Source of the DNA: Eubacteriaceae bacterium
GTDB taxonomy: Bacteria; Bacillota; Clostridia; Eubacteriales; Alkalibacteraceae
Direction of reading: 5' to 3'
Assembly: GCA_003446375.1 (NCBI GenBank)
Contig: DMAW01000116.1
Span: 1-35,594 of the forward strand
DNA: 35,594 nucleotides
The notes below the pieces were generated by a model. That model did no database searches, had not been told where the DNA came from, and was given only the letters and a program-made list of their open reading frames with translations. Of the stretch, positions 1-7,861 are shown piece by piece; within the stretch, counting starts at the first letter, position 1; every line of letters starts with the position of its first letter. The translations under genes were made by a program, and so were the position numbers.

Positions 1-515
1 GCGATCGGCGCAACTACAGGTACAAAGTCTTCATTCATCAAGCTGTTTAGAAGCTCAGGATTGACCTTCTCAATTTCTCCTACCCAACCGATATCCTTGC
101 CTCCCGGCATTTTCTTTTTGGCTAGGATCGTCCTTCCGTCTTTCCCGCTGATCCCCACCGCTTTAATTCCCTGTTGCTGAAACATTTGGACAATTTCCTT
201 ATTGATGCTTCCTGAAAGAACCATTTCGGCTATTTCCATGGTTTCGTCATCCGTCACTCTAAGTCCATCGATAAACACGCTTTCCTTGCCTACTTTTTCC
301 AGCATTTCATTTATCTTTTTGCCTCCGCCATGGACGACTACAGGTCTTATTCCCACCAGCTTCATGAGAGTTATGTCTTTTATTACGGACATCTTTAATT
401 TTTCGTCTATCATCGCACTTCCGCCGTATTTTATGACTACTGTCTTGTTGTTGAATTTTTTGATATAAGGCAATGCCTCCATCAAAGTCTTCGCCTGATA
501 AATATATTTGTCCAT
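1..515 (-). CDS. argB: Acetylglutamate kinase (partial, C-terminus outside window)
   Basis: ArgB phosphorylates N-acetylglutamate in the second step of the arginine pathway (acetylated branch), in the cytoplasm. The visible part is about 171 residues, roughly the first 60% of a typical 290-300-residue enzyme. The reading frame opens MDKYIYQAKTLMEALPYI and carries the amino-acid-kinase glycine loop KYGGSAM (residues 29-35), the VVVHGGGKKI loop (59-68), which binds nucleotide and substrate, and a GISGKDG segment. The ATG at 515 has an AAGGAGAG ribosome binding site and lies 10 bp after the argJ stop, so argC-argJ-argB is one transcript. In many bacteria this enzyme is feedback-inhibited by arginine; the N-terminal helix linked to that property is not obviously extended here. 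The family assignment is firm; only the end is missing. Confidence 0.96.
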   Translation of the reverse strand, partial: MDKYIYQAKTLMEALPYIKKFNNKTVVIKYGGSAMIDEKLKMSVIKDITLMKLVGIRPVVVHGGGKKINEMLEKVGKESVFIDGLRVTDDETMEIAEMVLSGSINKEIVQMFQQQGIKAVGISGKDGRTILAKKKMPGGKDIGWVGEIEKVNPELLNSLMNEDFVPVVAPI

Positions 516-525
516 AGCTCTCTCC

Positions 526-1746
526 TTAAGTTCTGTATTCACCATTTATTTTTACATAATCGTAGCTTAAATCGCATCCCCAGCCGGTCGCTTTTGCATC
601 TCCGTCTTCTAGAAACACGTTTATCTTTATATCCCTGTTTTGCAAAAGTTTGTATGCGTAGTCTTCATCAAATGAAACCGGAAGACCTTCTTTTAAAAGC
701 AATATCTTTTGACCTGCCGCTTCAAATTCAAGACTTGCCTTTTCAGGATCAAAATCCCCCTGGGAATAACCCATGGCGCATAAAACCCTGCCCCAGTTGG
801 CATCCTCTCCGAACATCGCAGTCTTAACCAGATTTGAAGTCAAAATGCTTTTGACCATCTTTCTAGCATCTTCTGTTGTTTTTGCTCCGGTTATTGCAAC
901 TTCTATGAATTTGCTAGCTCCTTCTCCATCCTTTACTATTTCCTTTGCTAAGTGTTCGTTTATATAATATAGCGCTTTGTACAAAGTTTTGTAATCATTG
1001 TTTTCTTCTGTGATCATTTCATTTTCTGCCATACCGTTTGCCATTACTACTACCATGTCGTTGGTGCTGGTATCTCCATCTACGGAGATCATATTATACG
1101 TATCCCTTCCTATTTGCTTTAGTGCCTTTCTGAGAAGCTCCTGGCTTATGTTTGCATCGGTCGTCACAAAAGACAGCATAGTCGCCATATTAGGATGAAT
1201 CATTCCCGAACCTTTTGCCATTCCTGCAATTGTTACGGTCTTTCCGCCTATTTCAACTTCTACAGCTATATTCTTAATCGTCGTATCCGTAGTCATTATT
1301 CCTTCAGCAGCATCTAATCCTGATATCAGCTCATCATCCATATCCTTTGAAAGATCTTTAATGCCTTTTACTATTATTTCTATGGGCAAGGGCACACCTA
1401 TGACTCCGGTTGAAGCCACGATTACTTCTTCTTCTTTTATCTCAAAGCTTTCAGCCGTTGTTTTTGCCATAAGCACAGTATCTTCCATACCTTTTTTGCC
1501 GGTGCAGGCATTTGCATTTCCGCTGTTTACCACTATTGCTTTTATAGGTTTCTGCTTGCTGTATATATCCATATTCCAAACTACAGGAGCAGCCTTGACC
1601 TTGTTAGTAGTAAACATCGCAGCCACGACAGCAGGTTTTTCACTTATTATCATCGACAAGTCTTTTCTTTTTTTCTTAACTCCAATGTGCTTTCCAGCCG
1701 CTTTGTACCCTTTTGGTGAATTAATAGCTCCTTCGATTACATGCAT
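526..1746 (-). CDS. argJ: Glutamate N-acetyltransferase / ornithine acetyltransferase ArgJ
   Basis: ArgJ moves the acetyl group from acetylornithine back to glutamate, which makes the arginine pathway cyclic. Bifunctional members also use acetyl-CoA. The precursor cleaves itself into two chains at an Ala-Thr bond. Here that site is in GMIHPNMATML, with the nucleophilic Thr at about residue 189. The TTDTT segment (152-156) precedes it and the C-terminus ends in the usual DLSYDYVKINGEYRT form. An in-frame extension to 1812 exists, but the ATG at 1746 is preceded by GGGGGAG at good spacing and the family start (MHVIEGAI) begins there. The resulting 406 residues fit the family. It starts 13 bp after the argC stop. 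Whether it is mono- or bifunctional cannot be read from sequence by eye; no argA is seen in the window. Confidence 0.96.
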   Translation of the reverse strand: MHVIEGAINSPKGYKAAGKHIGVKKKRKDLSMIISEKPAVVAAMFTTNKVKAAPVVWNMDIYSKQKPIKAIVVNSGNANACTGKKGMEDTVLMAKTTAESFEIKEEEVIVASTGVIGVPLPIEIIVKGIKDLSKDMDDELISGLDAAEGIMTTDTTIKNIAVEVEIGGKTVTIAGMAKGSGMIHPNMATMLSFVTTDANISQELLRKALKQIGRDTYNMISVDGDTSTNDMVVVMANGMAENEMITEENNDYKTLYKALYYINEHLAKEIVKDGEGASKFIEVAITGAKTTEDARKMVKSILTSNLVKTAMFGEDANWGRVLCAMGYSQGDFDPEKASLEFEAAGQKILLLKEGLPVSFDEDYAYKLLQNRDIKINVFLEDGDAKATGWGCDLSYDYVKINGEYRT

Positions 1747-1759
1747 TTTTTTCTCCCCC

Positions 1760-2803
1760 TTAAACCGGAAATATCGGAATATCCGAAAGCCCGGCATTTT
1801 CGTTAAATCCAAATAAAATATTCATGTTCTGAACTCCTTGTCCGGCAGCACCTTTCATCAGGTTATCTATTGCCCCTATAGCTATCAACGTGTTTGTCCT
1901 CTTATCCAGCTTCAAGCCTATGTCACAATAGTTCGATCCTTTTACCCACCTGGTCTCCGGAAGGTTGCCTTCATTAAGTATCCTTACAAACTCGCTATCC
2001 CTGTAGTAATCCAAGTAGAGCTTTCTTATGCTTTCTTCATCCATCTTTTCTTTCATTTTTATGTAACATGTGGCCAGTATCCCTCTGTTCATAGGTGTAA
2101 GATGAGGCGTAAATATAAGCCTTATCTGCTTACCCGCAATATTTCCTAGCTGTTCTTCAATCTCAGGCGTGTGCCTATGAGCTGCTACCTTGTAGGCTTT
2201 TATGGACTCGTTGCACTCTGTGTAATGAGTGGATACATCAACGCTTCTTCCAGCTCCGGTTATCCCGGATTTTGCATCGATCACGATAGAATCTGAATCA
2301 AATGCAGCTTCTTTCATAAGAGGAGCCAATGTTAAAATACTGCAGGTAGTATAGCACCCGGGATTAGCTATAAGGTTGTATTTTTTAATATTATCTTTTT
2401 TTATTTCACATAGGCCATAGATGCTCTTTTTTATGAGCTCCGGGCTTAAATGCTCAGTCTGATACCATTCTTCGTATATCGCTACATCTTTGAGCCTGTA
2501 ATCTGCTCCCATATCTATGATCTTGGTTTTTTTCAAGATTTCATCCGTTATCATATGAGAAGCCACTCCGTGCGGCAAAGCCAGAAAAACTACGTCAGAC
2601 TCATCTGCAATTTTTTCTATATCTTGCTCTTCAAAAGGCTTTTCCATTATTCCAAAGTAATTTCCATAAAATTTGTCGTATCTTTTACCTATAGAACTGG
2701 TAGAAGTAATTGATCCAATCTCTACCTCTGGATGGTTATGCAAAAGTCTTATAAGTTCCTGCCCTACATATCCGGAAGCTCCTATAACGCTCGCTCTTAT
2801 CAT
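1760..2803 (-). CDS. argC: N-acetyl-gamma-glutamyl-phosphate reductase
   Basis: ArgC reduces acetylglutamyl phosphate with NADPH to the semialdehyde, the third arginine step. The N-terminal Rossmann loop GASGYVGQEL (residues 8-17) binds NADPH. The catalytic cysteine sits in ANPGCYTT (Cys150). The conserved histidine region TPHLTPMNRGI comes later, as in the family. At 347 residues it has normal length. It is the first gene of the leftward argC-argJ-argB operon and is divergent from argG. The start ATG has a GAGG box about seven bases upstream. No defects are seen. Confidence 0.97.
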   Translation of the reverse strand: MIRASVIGASGYVGQELIRLLHNHPEVEIGSITSTSSIGKRYDKFYGNYFGIMEKPFEEQDIEKIADESDVVFLALPHGVASHMITDEILKKTKIIDMGADYRLKDVAIYEEWYQTEHLSPELIKKSIYGLCEIKKDNIKKYNLIANPGCYTTCSILTLAPLMKEAAFDSDSIVIDAKSGITGAGRSVDVSTHYTECNESIKAYKVAAHRHTPEIEEQLGNIAGKQIRLIFTPHLTPMNRGILATCYIKMKEKMDEESIRKLYLDYYRDSEFVRILNEGNLPETRWVKGSNYCDIGLKLDKRTNTLIAIGAIDNLMKGAAGQGVQNMNILFGFNENAGLSDIPIFPV

Positions 2804-2870
2804 TTTAATACCTCATTTCATTGTTATTTATTCATTTTCTCTATATAAATATTCTGTTTTAATATATAAT

Positions 2871-2898
2871 ATTATCTGACGATCAAAGGCTGTTTCAA
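2871..2898 (-). promoter_or_regulatory. Candidate promoter of argCJB
   Basis: On the minus strand a TTGAAA -35-like hexamer (2898-2893) is separated by 16 bp from GATAAT (2876-2871), about 70 bp before the argC start. The -35 lies inside a short inverted repeat, CAAAGG (2884-2889) and CCTTTG (2899-2904), with a 9-bp spacer, which could be an operator. This was found by eye only. The AT-rich region offers other -10-like hexamers nearer the gene, so the exact choice is uncertain. Confidence 0.4.
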
Positions 2899-2959
2899 CC
2901 TTTGTTGTCACATAATTATACATGTGCTTATAAAAGTTTTCAAGTATTTTTTAATTTTT

Positions 2960-2997
2960 ATTGCATATTATTCATTATTGATGTATAATTATGCGTA
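2960..2997 (+). promoter_or_regulatory. argG promoter with paired ArgR-like boxes
   Basis: TTGCAT (2961-2966), a 17-bp spacer and a perfect TATAAT (2984-2989) form a sigma-A-type promoter whose start would be near 2996. Two 18-bp stretches resembling the ARG box TNTGNATWWWWATNCANA overlap it. The one at 2980-2997 matches 12 of 14 defined positions. The one at 2960-2977 is weaker and has a 3-base centre. They are 2 bp apart, the tandem layout that hexameric ArgR/AhrC repressors use. Occupation would block both the -35 and the -10. No ArgR gene is in the window. Confidence 0.65.
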
Positions 2998-3031
2998 TTG
3001 AAAATCAGATTATTATGGAGGTCGCTATTAA

Positions 3032-4261
3032 ATGAAAAAGAAAGTTATTTTGGCATATTCAGGTGGATTGGATACTACTACAATTATACCTTGGTTAAAG
3101 GAAAATTACGACTACGAGGTAATAGCTGTATGCATAGATGTAGGACAAGGACAAGAAATCGACGGTCTAGAGGAAAGAGCACTTGAATCCGGCGCTAGCA
3201 AGCTTTACATAGATGACGTCACTGATACATTCGTCAATGACTATGTATTCCCTACGTTAAAAGCCGGAGCAGTATACGAAAACAAATACCTTTTGGGAAC
3301 ATCTATCGCCAGGCCCCTTATCGCAGAGAGATTGGTACACTATGCGCTAAAAGAAGGCGCTGAAGCCATTTGCCATGGAGCTACAGGTAAGGGAAATGAC
3401 CAAGTAAGATTTGAACTTACTATTACCGCTCTTGCTCCTCACCTTAAAATCATCGCTCCTTGGAGAATATGGGATATCAAATCAAGAGAAGATGCTATCC
3501 AATACTGCATAAAAAACGATATTAAGCTGAACATAAAAAAAGACTCAAGCTATAGCCGTGATAAAAATCTCTGGCACCTAAGTCATGAAGGCTTGGAACT
3601 TGAAAACCCTGCAATAGAACCTGATCACAGCAAGATTCTGCAAATGTGCAGCACTTTGGAAGCAGCTCCAGATGAAAGCGAATATATAACTATAGATTTT
3701 CAAAACGGCATACCTATCGCATTAAACGGCATGAAAATGGATGGAACGTCTTTATTAAGAGCATTAAACGAGGTTGGAGGCAAGCACGGCATCGGAGTTA
3801 TAGATCTTATCGAAAACCGCGTTGTAGGAATGAAATCCCGTGGAATATACGAAACGCCGGGAGGCACGATACTTTATAAAGCACACCAAGAATTGGAACA
3901 CCTTTGTTTGGACAAAGAAACTTATTCCTTCAAGCAAATCGTTGCGACCAAGTTTTCAGAAATGGTGTACAACGGACAATGGTTCACTCCTTTGCGTGAG
4001 GCTATGAGCGCTTTTGTGGATGAGACGCAAAAGGTAATCACCGGCAAGGTAAGATTCAAGCTTTACAAAGGAAATATCGTCCTTGCCGGAATCGAATCAG
4101 ACTATTCGCTTTACAACGAAGAAATATCCAGTTTTGATACAGGAGAGCTCTATAACCATAAGGATGCAGAAGGCTTTATACGTTTATTCGGCTTACCTCT
4201 CAAGGTAAGAGCCCTTATGAAAGAAAAGAACAATCAACTTTACGAGGACGTGAAAAAATGA
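3032..4261 (+). CDS. argG: Argininosuccinate synthase
   Basis: ArgG joins citrulline and aspartate using ATP (released as AMP and PPi), the penultimate arginine step. The N-terminal PP-loop AYSGGLDTT (residues 8-16) binds ATP. A CHGATGKGNDQVRFE segment, the family's second signature, follows at about 114-128, and the SYSRDKNLWHLSHEG region matches the family. The 409 residues are of usual length. The ATG has a GGAGG site with suitable spacing (about 3018-3022). The TGA stop overlaps the argH ATG by four bases, giving a translationally coupled argGH operon. The promoter carries ArgR-like boxes, so arginine repression is likely. Confidence 0.98.
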   Translation: MKKKVILAYSGGLDTTTIIPWLKENYDYEVIAVCIDVGQGQEIDGLEERALESGASKLYIDDVTDTFVNDYVFPTLKAGAVYENKYLLGTSIARPLIAERLVHYALKEGAEAICHGATGKGNDQVRFELTITALAPHLKIIAPWRIWDIKSREDAIQYCIKNDIKLNIKKDSSYSRDKNLWHLSHEGLELENPAIEPDHSKILQMCSTLEAAPDESEYITIDFQNGIPIALNGMKMDGTSLLRALNEVGGKHGIGVIDLIENRVVGMKSRGIYETPGGTILYKAHQELEHLCLDKETYSFKQIVATKFSEMVYNGQWFTPLREAMSAFVDETQKVITGKVRFKLYKGNIVLAGIESDYSLYNEEISSFDTGELYNHKDAEGFIRLFGLPLKVRALMKEKNNQLYEDVKK

Positions 4262-5643
4262 AGCTTTGGGGAGGACGCTTTACAAAGGATACAAATCCGC
4301 TGACTGACGACTTCAACTCATCAATACATTTTGACCATGTACTATACCCTTATGATATAAAAGGAAGCATAGCACATGCTAAAATGCTGGGAAATCAAAA
4401 TATAATATCCATGGAAGAGAGCAAAGCCATAATTAACGGTCTTAAAGAGATTCTAAAAGATATCCAAAACGGAAAAGTGGAATTCGACATTTCTGCAGAG
4501 GATATTCACATGAACATAGAAAAGCTATTGATAGAGAAAATCGGAGATACCGGCAAGAAACTCCATACAGGCAGAAGCAGAAATGATCAAGTCGCACTTG
4601 ATATGAGGATGTACGTCAAAGATCAAATAAAATCTATTGACGCAATGCTTCATAGTCTTCAACAGGTGCTTTTGGATCTTGCCATGATGCACAAAGACAC
4701 GATAATGCCCGGATACACCCATTTGCAAAAGGCACAGCCTGTAACCCTTGCTCATCATTTGAGTGCATATTTCGAAATGTTCAAAAGAGATAGAGCTCGA
4801 CTTTTTGACTGCTATAAAAGAACAGATTCCATGCCCTTGGGCTCAAGCGCACTTGCAGGCACCACTTACGATTTGGACAGAGAAATGGTCGCAGACTTGC
4901 TGGATTTCGAATCCGTTACCTTAAATAGCATGGACGGTGTTTCTGACAGGGATTACTGCATCGAGTTCTTAAGCGCTCTTTCCATGATCATCATGCATCT
5001 AAGCAGATTTAGCGAGGAAATAATCCTTTGGTGCTCCGATGAATTCAACTTCATAAAACTCGATGATGCCTATAGCACCGGCAGCAGCATAATGCCTCAA
5101 AAGAAAAATCCGGATATAGCTGAGCTTGTGAGAGGTAAAACCGGCAGAGTTTATGGACATTTGATTGGACTTTTAACAACCATGAAAGGGATTCCTTTAG
5201 CTTACAACAAGGACATGCAAGAAGATAAGGAAGCAGTATTTGATGGGGTCAACACGATATCCATGTGCCTTCCCATATTCACTGACATGGTAAAAACCAT
5301 GAAAGTAAATAAAGAGGTAATGTACGAAGGCGCTAAAAAAGCCTTCACCAATGCTACAGATGCTGCAGATTGGCTTGTAAAAAAAGATATGCCATTCAGA
5401 GAGGCTCATGCAGTAATCGGCAAGCTTGTTCTTTATTGCATAGAAAATGCAAAAAATATAGAAGATCTGGCGCTTGAAGAATTTAAACAGATTTCTCCTG
5501 TTTTCGACGAGACAATATACGACCACATCACTATCGAGGCATGCGTAAATAACCGAAAGGTAATAGGCGGACCTTCTTTGGAAAGTATGGAAAAAGTATT
5601 TTTCATAAATAAAAACTATCTTCTAGAGAATGCGCCAAAATAA
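4258..5643 (+). CDS. argH: Argininosuccinate lyase
   Basis: ArgH splits argininosuccinate into arginine and fumarate, the last step of the pathway. It is a fumarase/aspartase-superfamily homotetramer. The superfamily signature GSSIMPQKKNPD (residues 275-286) holds the flexible catalytic-serine loop. The GYTHLQKAQP segment (152-161) holds the conserved His, and KLHTGRSRNDQVALD (101-115) binds substrate. Length is 461, normal for the family. The start overlaps the argG stop (ATGA). The TAA stop is followed at once by a strong hairpin terminator. Confidence 0.98.
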   Translation: MKLWGGRFTKDTNPLTDDFNSSIHFDHVLYPYDIKGSIAHAKMLGNQNIISMEESKAIINGLKEILKDIQNGKVEFDISAEDIHMNIEKLLIEKIGDTGKKLHTGRSRNDQVALDMRMYVKDQIKSIDAMLHSLQQVLLDLAMMHKDTIMPGYTHLQKAQPVTLAHHLSAYFEMFKRDRARLFDCYKRTDSMPLGSSALAGTTYDLDREMVADLLDFESVTLNSMDGVSDRDYCIEFLSALSMIIMHLSRFSEEIILWCSDEFNFIKLDDAYSTGSSIMPQKKNPDIAELVRGKTGRVYGHLIGLLTTMKGIPLAYNKDMQEDKEAVFDGVNTISMCLPIFTDMVKTMKVNKEVMYEGAKKAFTNATDAADWLVKKDMPFREAHAVIGKLVLYCIENAKNIEDLALEEFKQISPVFDETIYDHITIEACVNNRKVIGGPSLESMEKVFFINKNYLLENAPK

Positions 5644-5684
5644 AAATTGCTGCACTATACAAATGTATAGTGCAGCAATTTTTT
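5642..5684. terminator. Bidirectional terminator between argH and gltX
   Basis: A perfect 19-bp inverted repeat (5642-5660 and 5665-5683) with the four-base loop AAAT. The stem is GC-richer in the middle (GCTGCAC/GTGCAGC) and has A tracts on one side and T tracts on the other, so it can stop transcription from both convergent genes. The stop codons of both genes fall within or at the edge of the arms. Confidence 0.9.
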
Positions 5685-7149
5685 AAATTTCCCTGAAATT
5701 CTCAAATCTTCTTTTTACTTCTTCTTTGCCTAAGATGCTCATTATTTTCATAAGATCGGATCCGTGCATCTGCCTGGTAGCTATTATCCTAGCCGGCATG
5801 AATAAATTCTTTCCTTTTATTCCTTTTTCTTTTTGTATCTCTTTAAAAACCTTCTTTAGTTCTTCCGGATTAAATTCTTCTAGTTTTTCAATTTTCTTTG
5901 CTACCTCTTCAGCGAGCACTGGGGTTGTATCCAACTGAATCATTTCCTTCATTTCTTCGGTTAGCTCGCCGTCATATTCAAAGAGGTTCTTTATTTCAGT
6001 TTTTATATCTGAAAGCTTGTCCATCTTTTCTGCAAAGGCATCTACAATCTTCTCGAAATAGCCAAAATCATTTTCAAGCTGGTGTTTTGTTACATATCCA
6101 GTTTCAATCATATAAGGAGCACATAATCTCGCAAGTTCTGCAGTAGGAAGCTTCCTCAAGTATTCCCCATTCATCCAATTTAGCTTGTTTATGTCAAACA
6201 CGGCCCCTGACTTATTTACCCTCTTTACATCAAAGTGTTCTATAAGCTCCTTCATTGAAAATATCTCTTCGTTCACATCAGGGCTCCAACCTAGTAGCGC
6301 TATGTAGTTGATAAGGGCTTCCGGCAAGTACCCTTTAGCCAAGAAATCCTCTACTGCCACATCTCCCTGCCTTTTGCTGAGCTTTTTCTTATCTGCGTTC
6401 AGGATGTTTGGCAAGTGAACATATGTAGGCTTTTCCCAACCAAAAGCATCATATAAAAGCACGTGTTTAGGGGTTGACGGCAACCATTCCTCACCTCTTA
6501 TGACGTGAGTTATGCCCATAAGATGGTCATCTATAACAACAGCAAAATGATAAGTGGGGAATCCGTCTGATTTGATCAGAACCTGATCGTCAACCTCATC
6601 GCTGTTTATATTGATATCGCCTCTTACTTCATCATAAAAACTAATTATTGAATCTTCAGGCATCTTCAGCCTTACTACATGCTCTTCACCGGCTGCTATC
6701 CTCTTATCGATCTCTTCCTTGGAAAGATTTCTGCAATGGCCGTCGTATTTTGGAGTCATATTTTCCCGGCGCTGATTTTCTCTAACCTCTTCAAGCCTTT
6801 CTTTGGAGCAAAAGCAGTAGTATGCGTGTTTATTGTCTAAGAGCTCATTAAGATATTTTTTATATATTTCCAGTCTCTCAGATTGTATGTAAGGACCGAA
6901 TTCACCTTTTTGAATCAATGCTCCATTGATATAAGTAGGTCCTTCATCATGCGCTATCCCTGTTTTTTCCAAGCATTCTATAAGATTCAACATAGAATCC
7001 TCTACTAATCTCTTTTGATCGGTATCCTCTATCCTTAAGATATAAGAGCCTTTGTTTTTCTTTGCAAACAAATAGTTGTACAGAGCCGTCCTAAGGGAAC
7101 CGATATGTACATACCCCGTAGGGCTTGGCGCAAATCTTACTCTAACCAT
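5683..7149 (-). CDS. gltX: Glutamyl-tRNA synthetase
   Basis: GltX charges tRNA-Glu with glutamate; in Firmicutes it usually also mischarges tRNA-Gln, which an amidotransferase corrects. It is a class I enzyme: the HIGH motif is PSPTGYVHIGSL (residues 9-19) and the KMSKS-like motif is KKLSKRQG (255-262). The CFC (112-114) and Cys139 pattern in the acceptor-binding part resembles the zinc site of some family members. An in-frame extension to 7197 exists, but the ATG at 7149 has AAGGAGG nine bases upstream and gives the usual start MVRVRFAPSPTG, 488 residues. It lies 28 bp after the DUF2344 gene and may be cotranscribed with it. Confidence 0.97.
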   Translation of the reverse strand: MVRVRFAPSPTGYVHIGSLRTALYNYLFAKKNKGSYILRIEDTDQKRLVEDSMLNLIECLEKTGIAHDEGPTYINGALIQKGEFGPYIQSERLEIYKKYLNELLDNKHAYYCFCSKERLEEVRENQRRENMTPKYDGHCRNLSKEEIDKRIAAGEEHVVRLKMPEDSIISFYDEVRGDININSDEVDDQVLIKSDGFPTYHFAVVIDDHLMGITHVIRGEEWLPSTPKHVLLYDAFGWEKPTYVHLPNILNADKKKLSKRQGDVAVEDFLAKGYLPEALINYIALLGWSPDVNEEIFSMKELIEHFDVKRVNKSGAVFDINKLNWMNGEYLRKLPTAELARLCAPYMIETGYVTKHQLENDFGYFEKIVDAFAEKMDKLSDIKTEIKNLFEYDGELTEEMKEMIQLDTTPVLAEEVAKKIEKLEEFNPEELKKVFKEIQKEKGIKGKNLFMPARIIATRQMHGSDLMKIMSILGKEEVKRRFENFREI

Positions 7150-7177
7150 CGCGTGTTGCCTCCTTAACTCGTATATA

Positions 7178-7861
7178 TTATAGTATTTCTTCTCCACCGG
7201 CTTTGCCTAAAAACAACCTGTGGTATGCACAGCCAGTATCCCAATTGAAGATAGTTTTATCGGAATCTATCTTGTCTATTACCACTTCAGGCCTTAAATT
7301 TTCTTTGCTGCCTGTCGCAAGCCTTGCAGTAATCTTGACTAAAGTTCCTTCTGCATCAACAAAAATTTCTTTAATCATCGGCCTTATTTCTTTATCTGAC
7401 CATTTGCCCTTTTTATTTCTCTTTCTGTAAATCATGCTCTCGCTGTCCAAAATTGATTTCACCTGTTTTTTTAACTTCTCTGCTCCATCTATATTATTTA
7501 AGAGGCAGCTTATCTCATAAACGCTTTCTTCTATCAATGAAGTAAGGGATGGCAGTTTTTCTTCGGTTACAATTGCCTTTAATGCAATAAATCCCCTTGG
7601 TGCAGACTTGTTTACAGTTTCCAGAAGAATCTCTGGCTCTATTTTCTCTGCAAGCTCAACATCAACATACTCGCAATCAGAAGTAAGGCCTACTCCCATG
7701 GCCATAGCAAACGCCAGCTTGGGATGGGGGTTGAAGCCTTCGCTGTACTTCATTGGAATACCCCCGCGTCTTAGAACCCTTTGGACCATCCTTTGCATAT
7801 CCAGATGGGAAATATATCGTATGTCCGGTTCTCTTTTAAATTTGATTCTTGCTGTATACAC
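7178..7861 (-). CDS. Radical-SAM-linked DUF2344 protein (TIGR03936 type)
   Basis: This protein belongs to the family found next to, or fused with, the B12-domain-like radical SAM protein encoded just upstream. Its biochemical role is not established to my knowledge. The diagnostic start is RIKFKREPDIRYISHLD followed by KYSEGFNPHPKLAFAMAMGVG. The frame is open to 7897, but I choose the GTG at 7861 because GGGTGG precedes it at eight bases and homologues begin just before this motif; ATG at 7888 is the alternative. With the GTG start it has 227 residues and overlaps the radical SAM gene by 26 bp, suggesting coupled translation. No signal peptide or membrane segment is visible. Confidence 0.85.
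   Translation of the reverse strand: MYTARIKFKREPDIRYISHLDMQRMVQRVLRRGGIPMKYSEGFNPHPKLAFAMAMGVGLTSDCEYVDVELAEKIEPEILLETVNKSAPRGFIALKAIVTEEKLPSLTSLIEESVYEISCLLNNIDGAEKLKKQVKSILDSESMIYRKRNKKGKWSDKEIRPMIKEIFVDAEGTLVKITARLATGSKENLRPEVVIDKIDSDKTIFNWDTGCAYHRLFLGKAGGEEIL

Noticed and set aside
202..468. Rightward open frame opposite argB
   Set aside because: It mirrors a clear kinase frame on the other strand, has no ribosome binding site and its protein is a low-complexity hydrophobic shadow.
1747..1812. N-terminal extension of argJ from a TTG at 1812
   Set aside because: It overlaps argC by more than 50 bp and lacks a binding site; the ATG at 1746 has GGGGGAG and matches the family start.
2804..3031. 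T-box or riboswitch leader between argC and argG
   Set aside because: No T-box sequence, specifier stem or terminator/antiterminator pair was found; the region is short and better explained by divergent promoters with repressor boxes.
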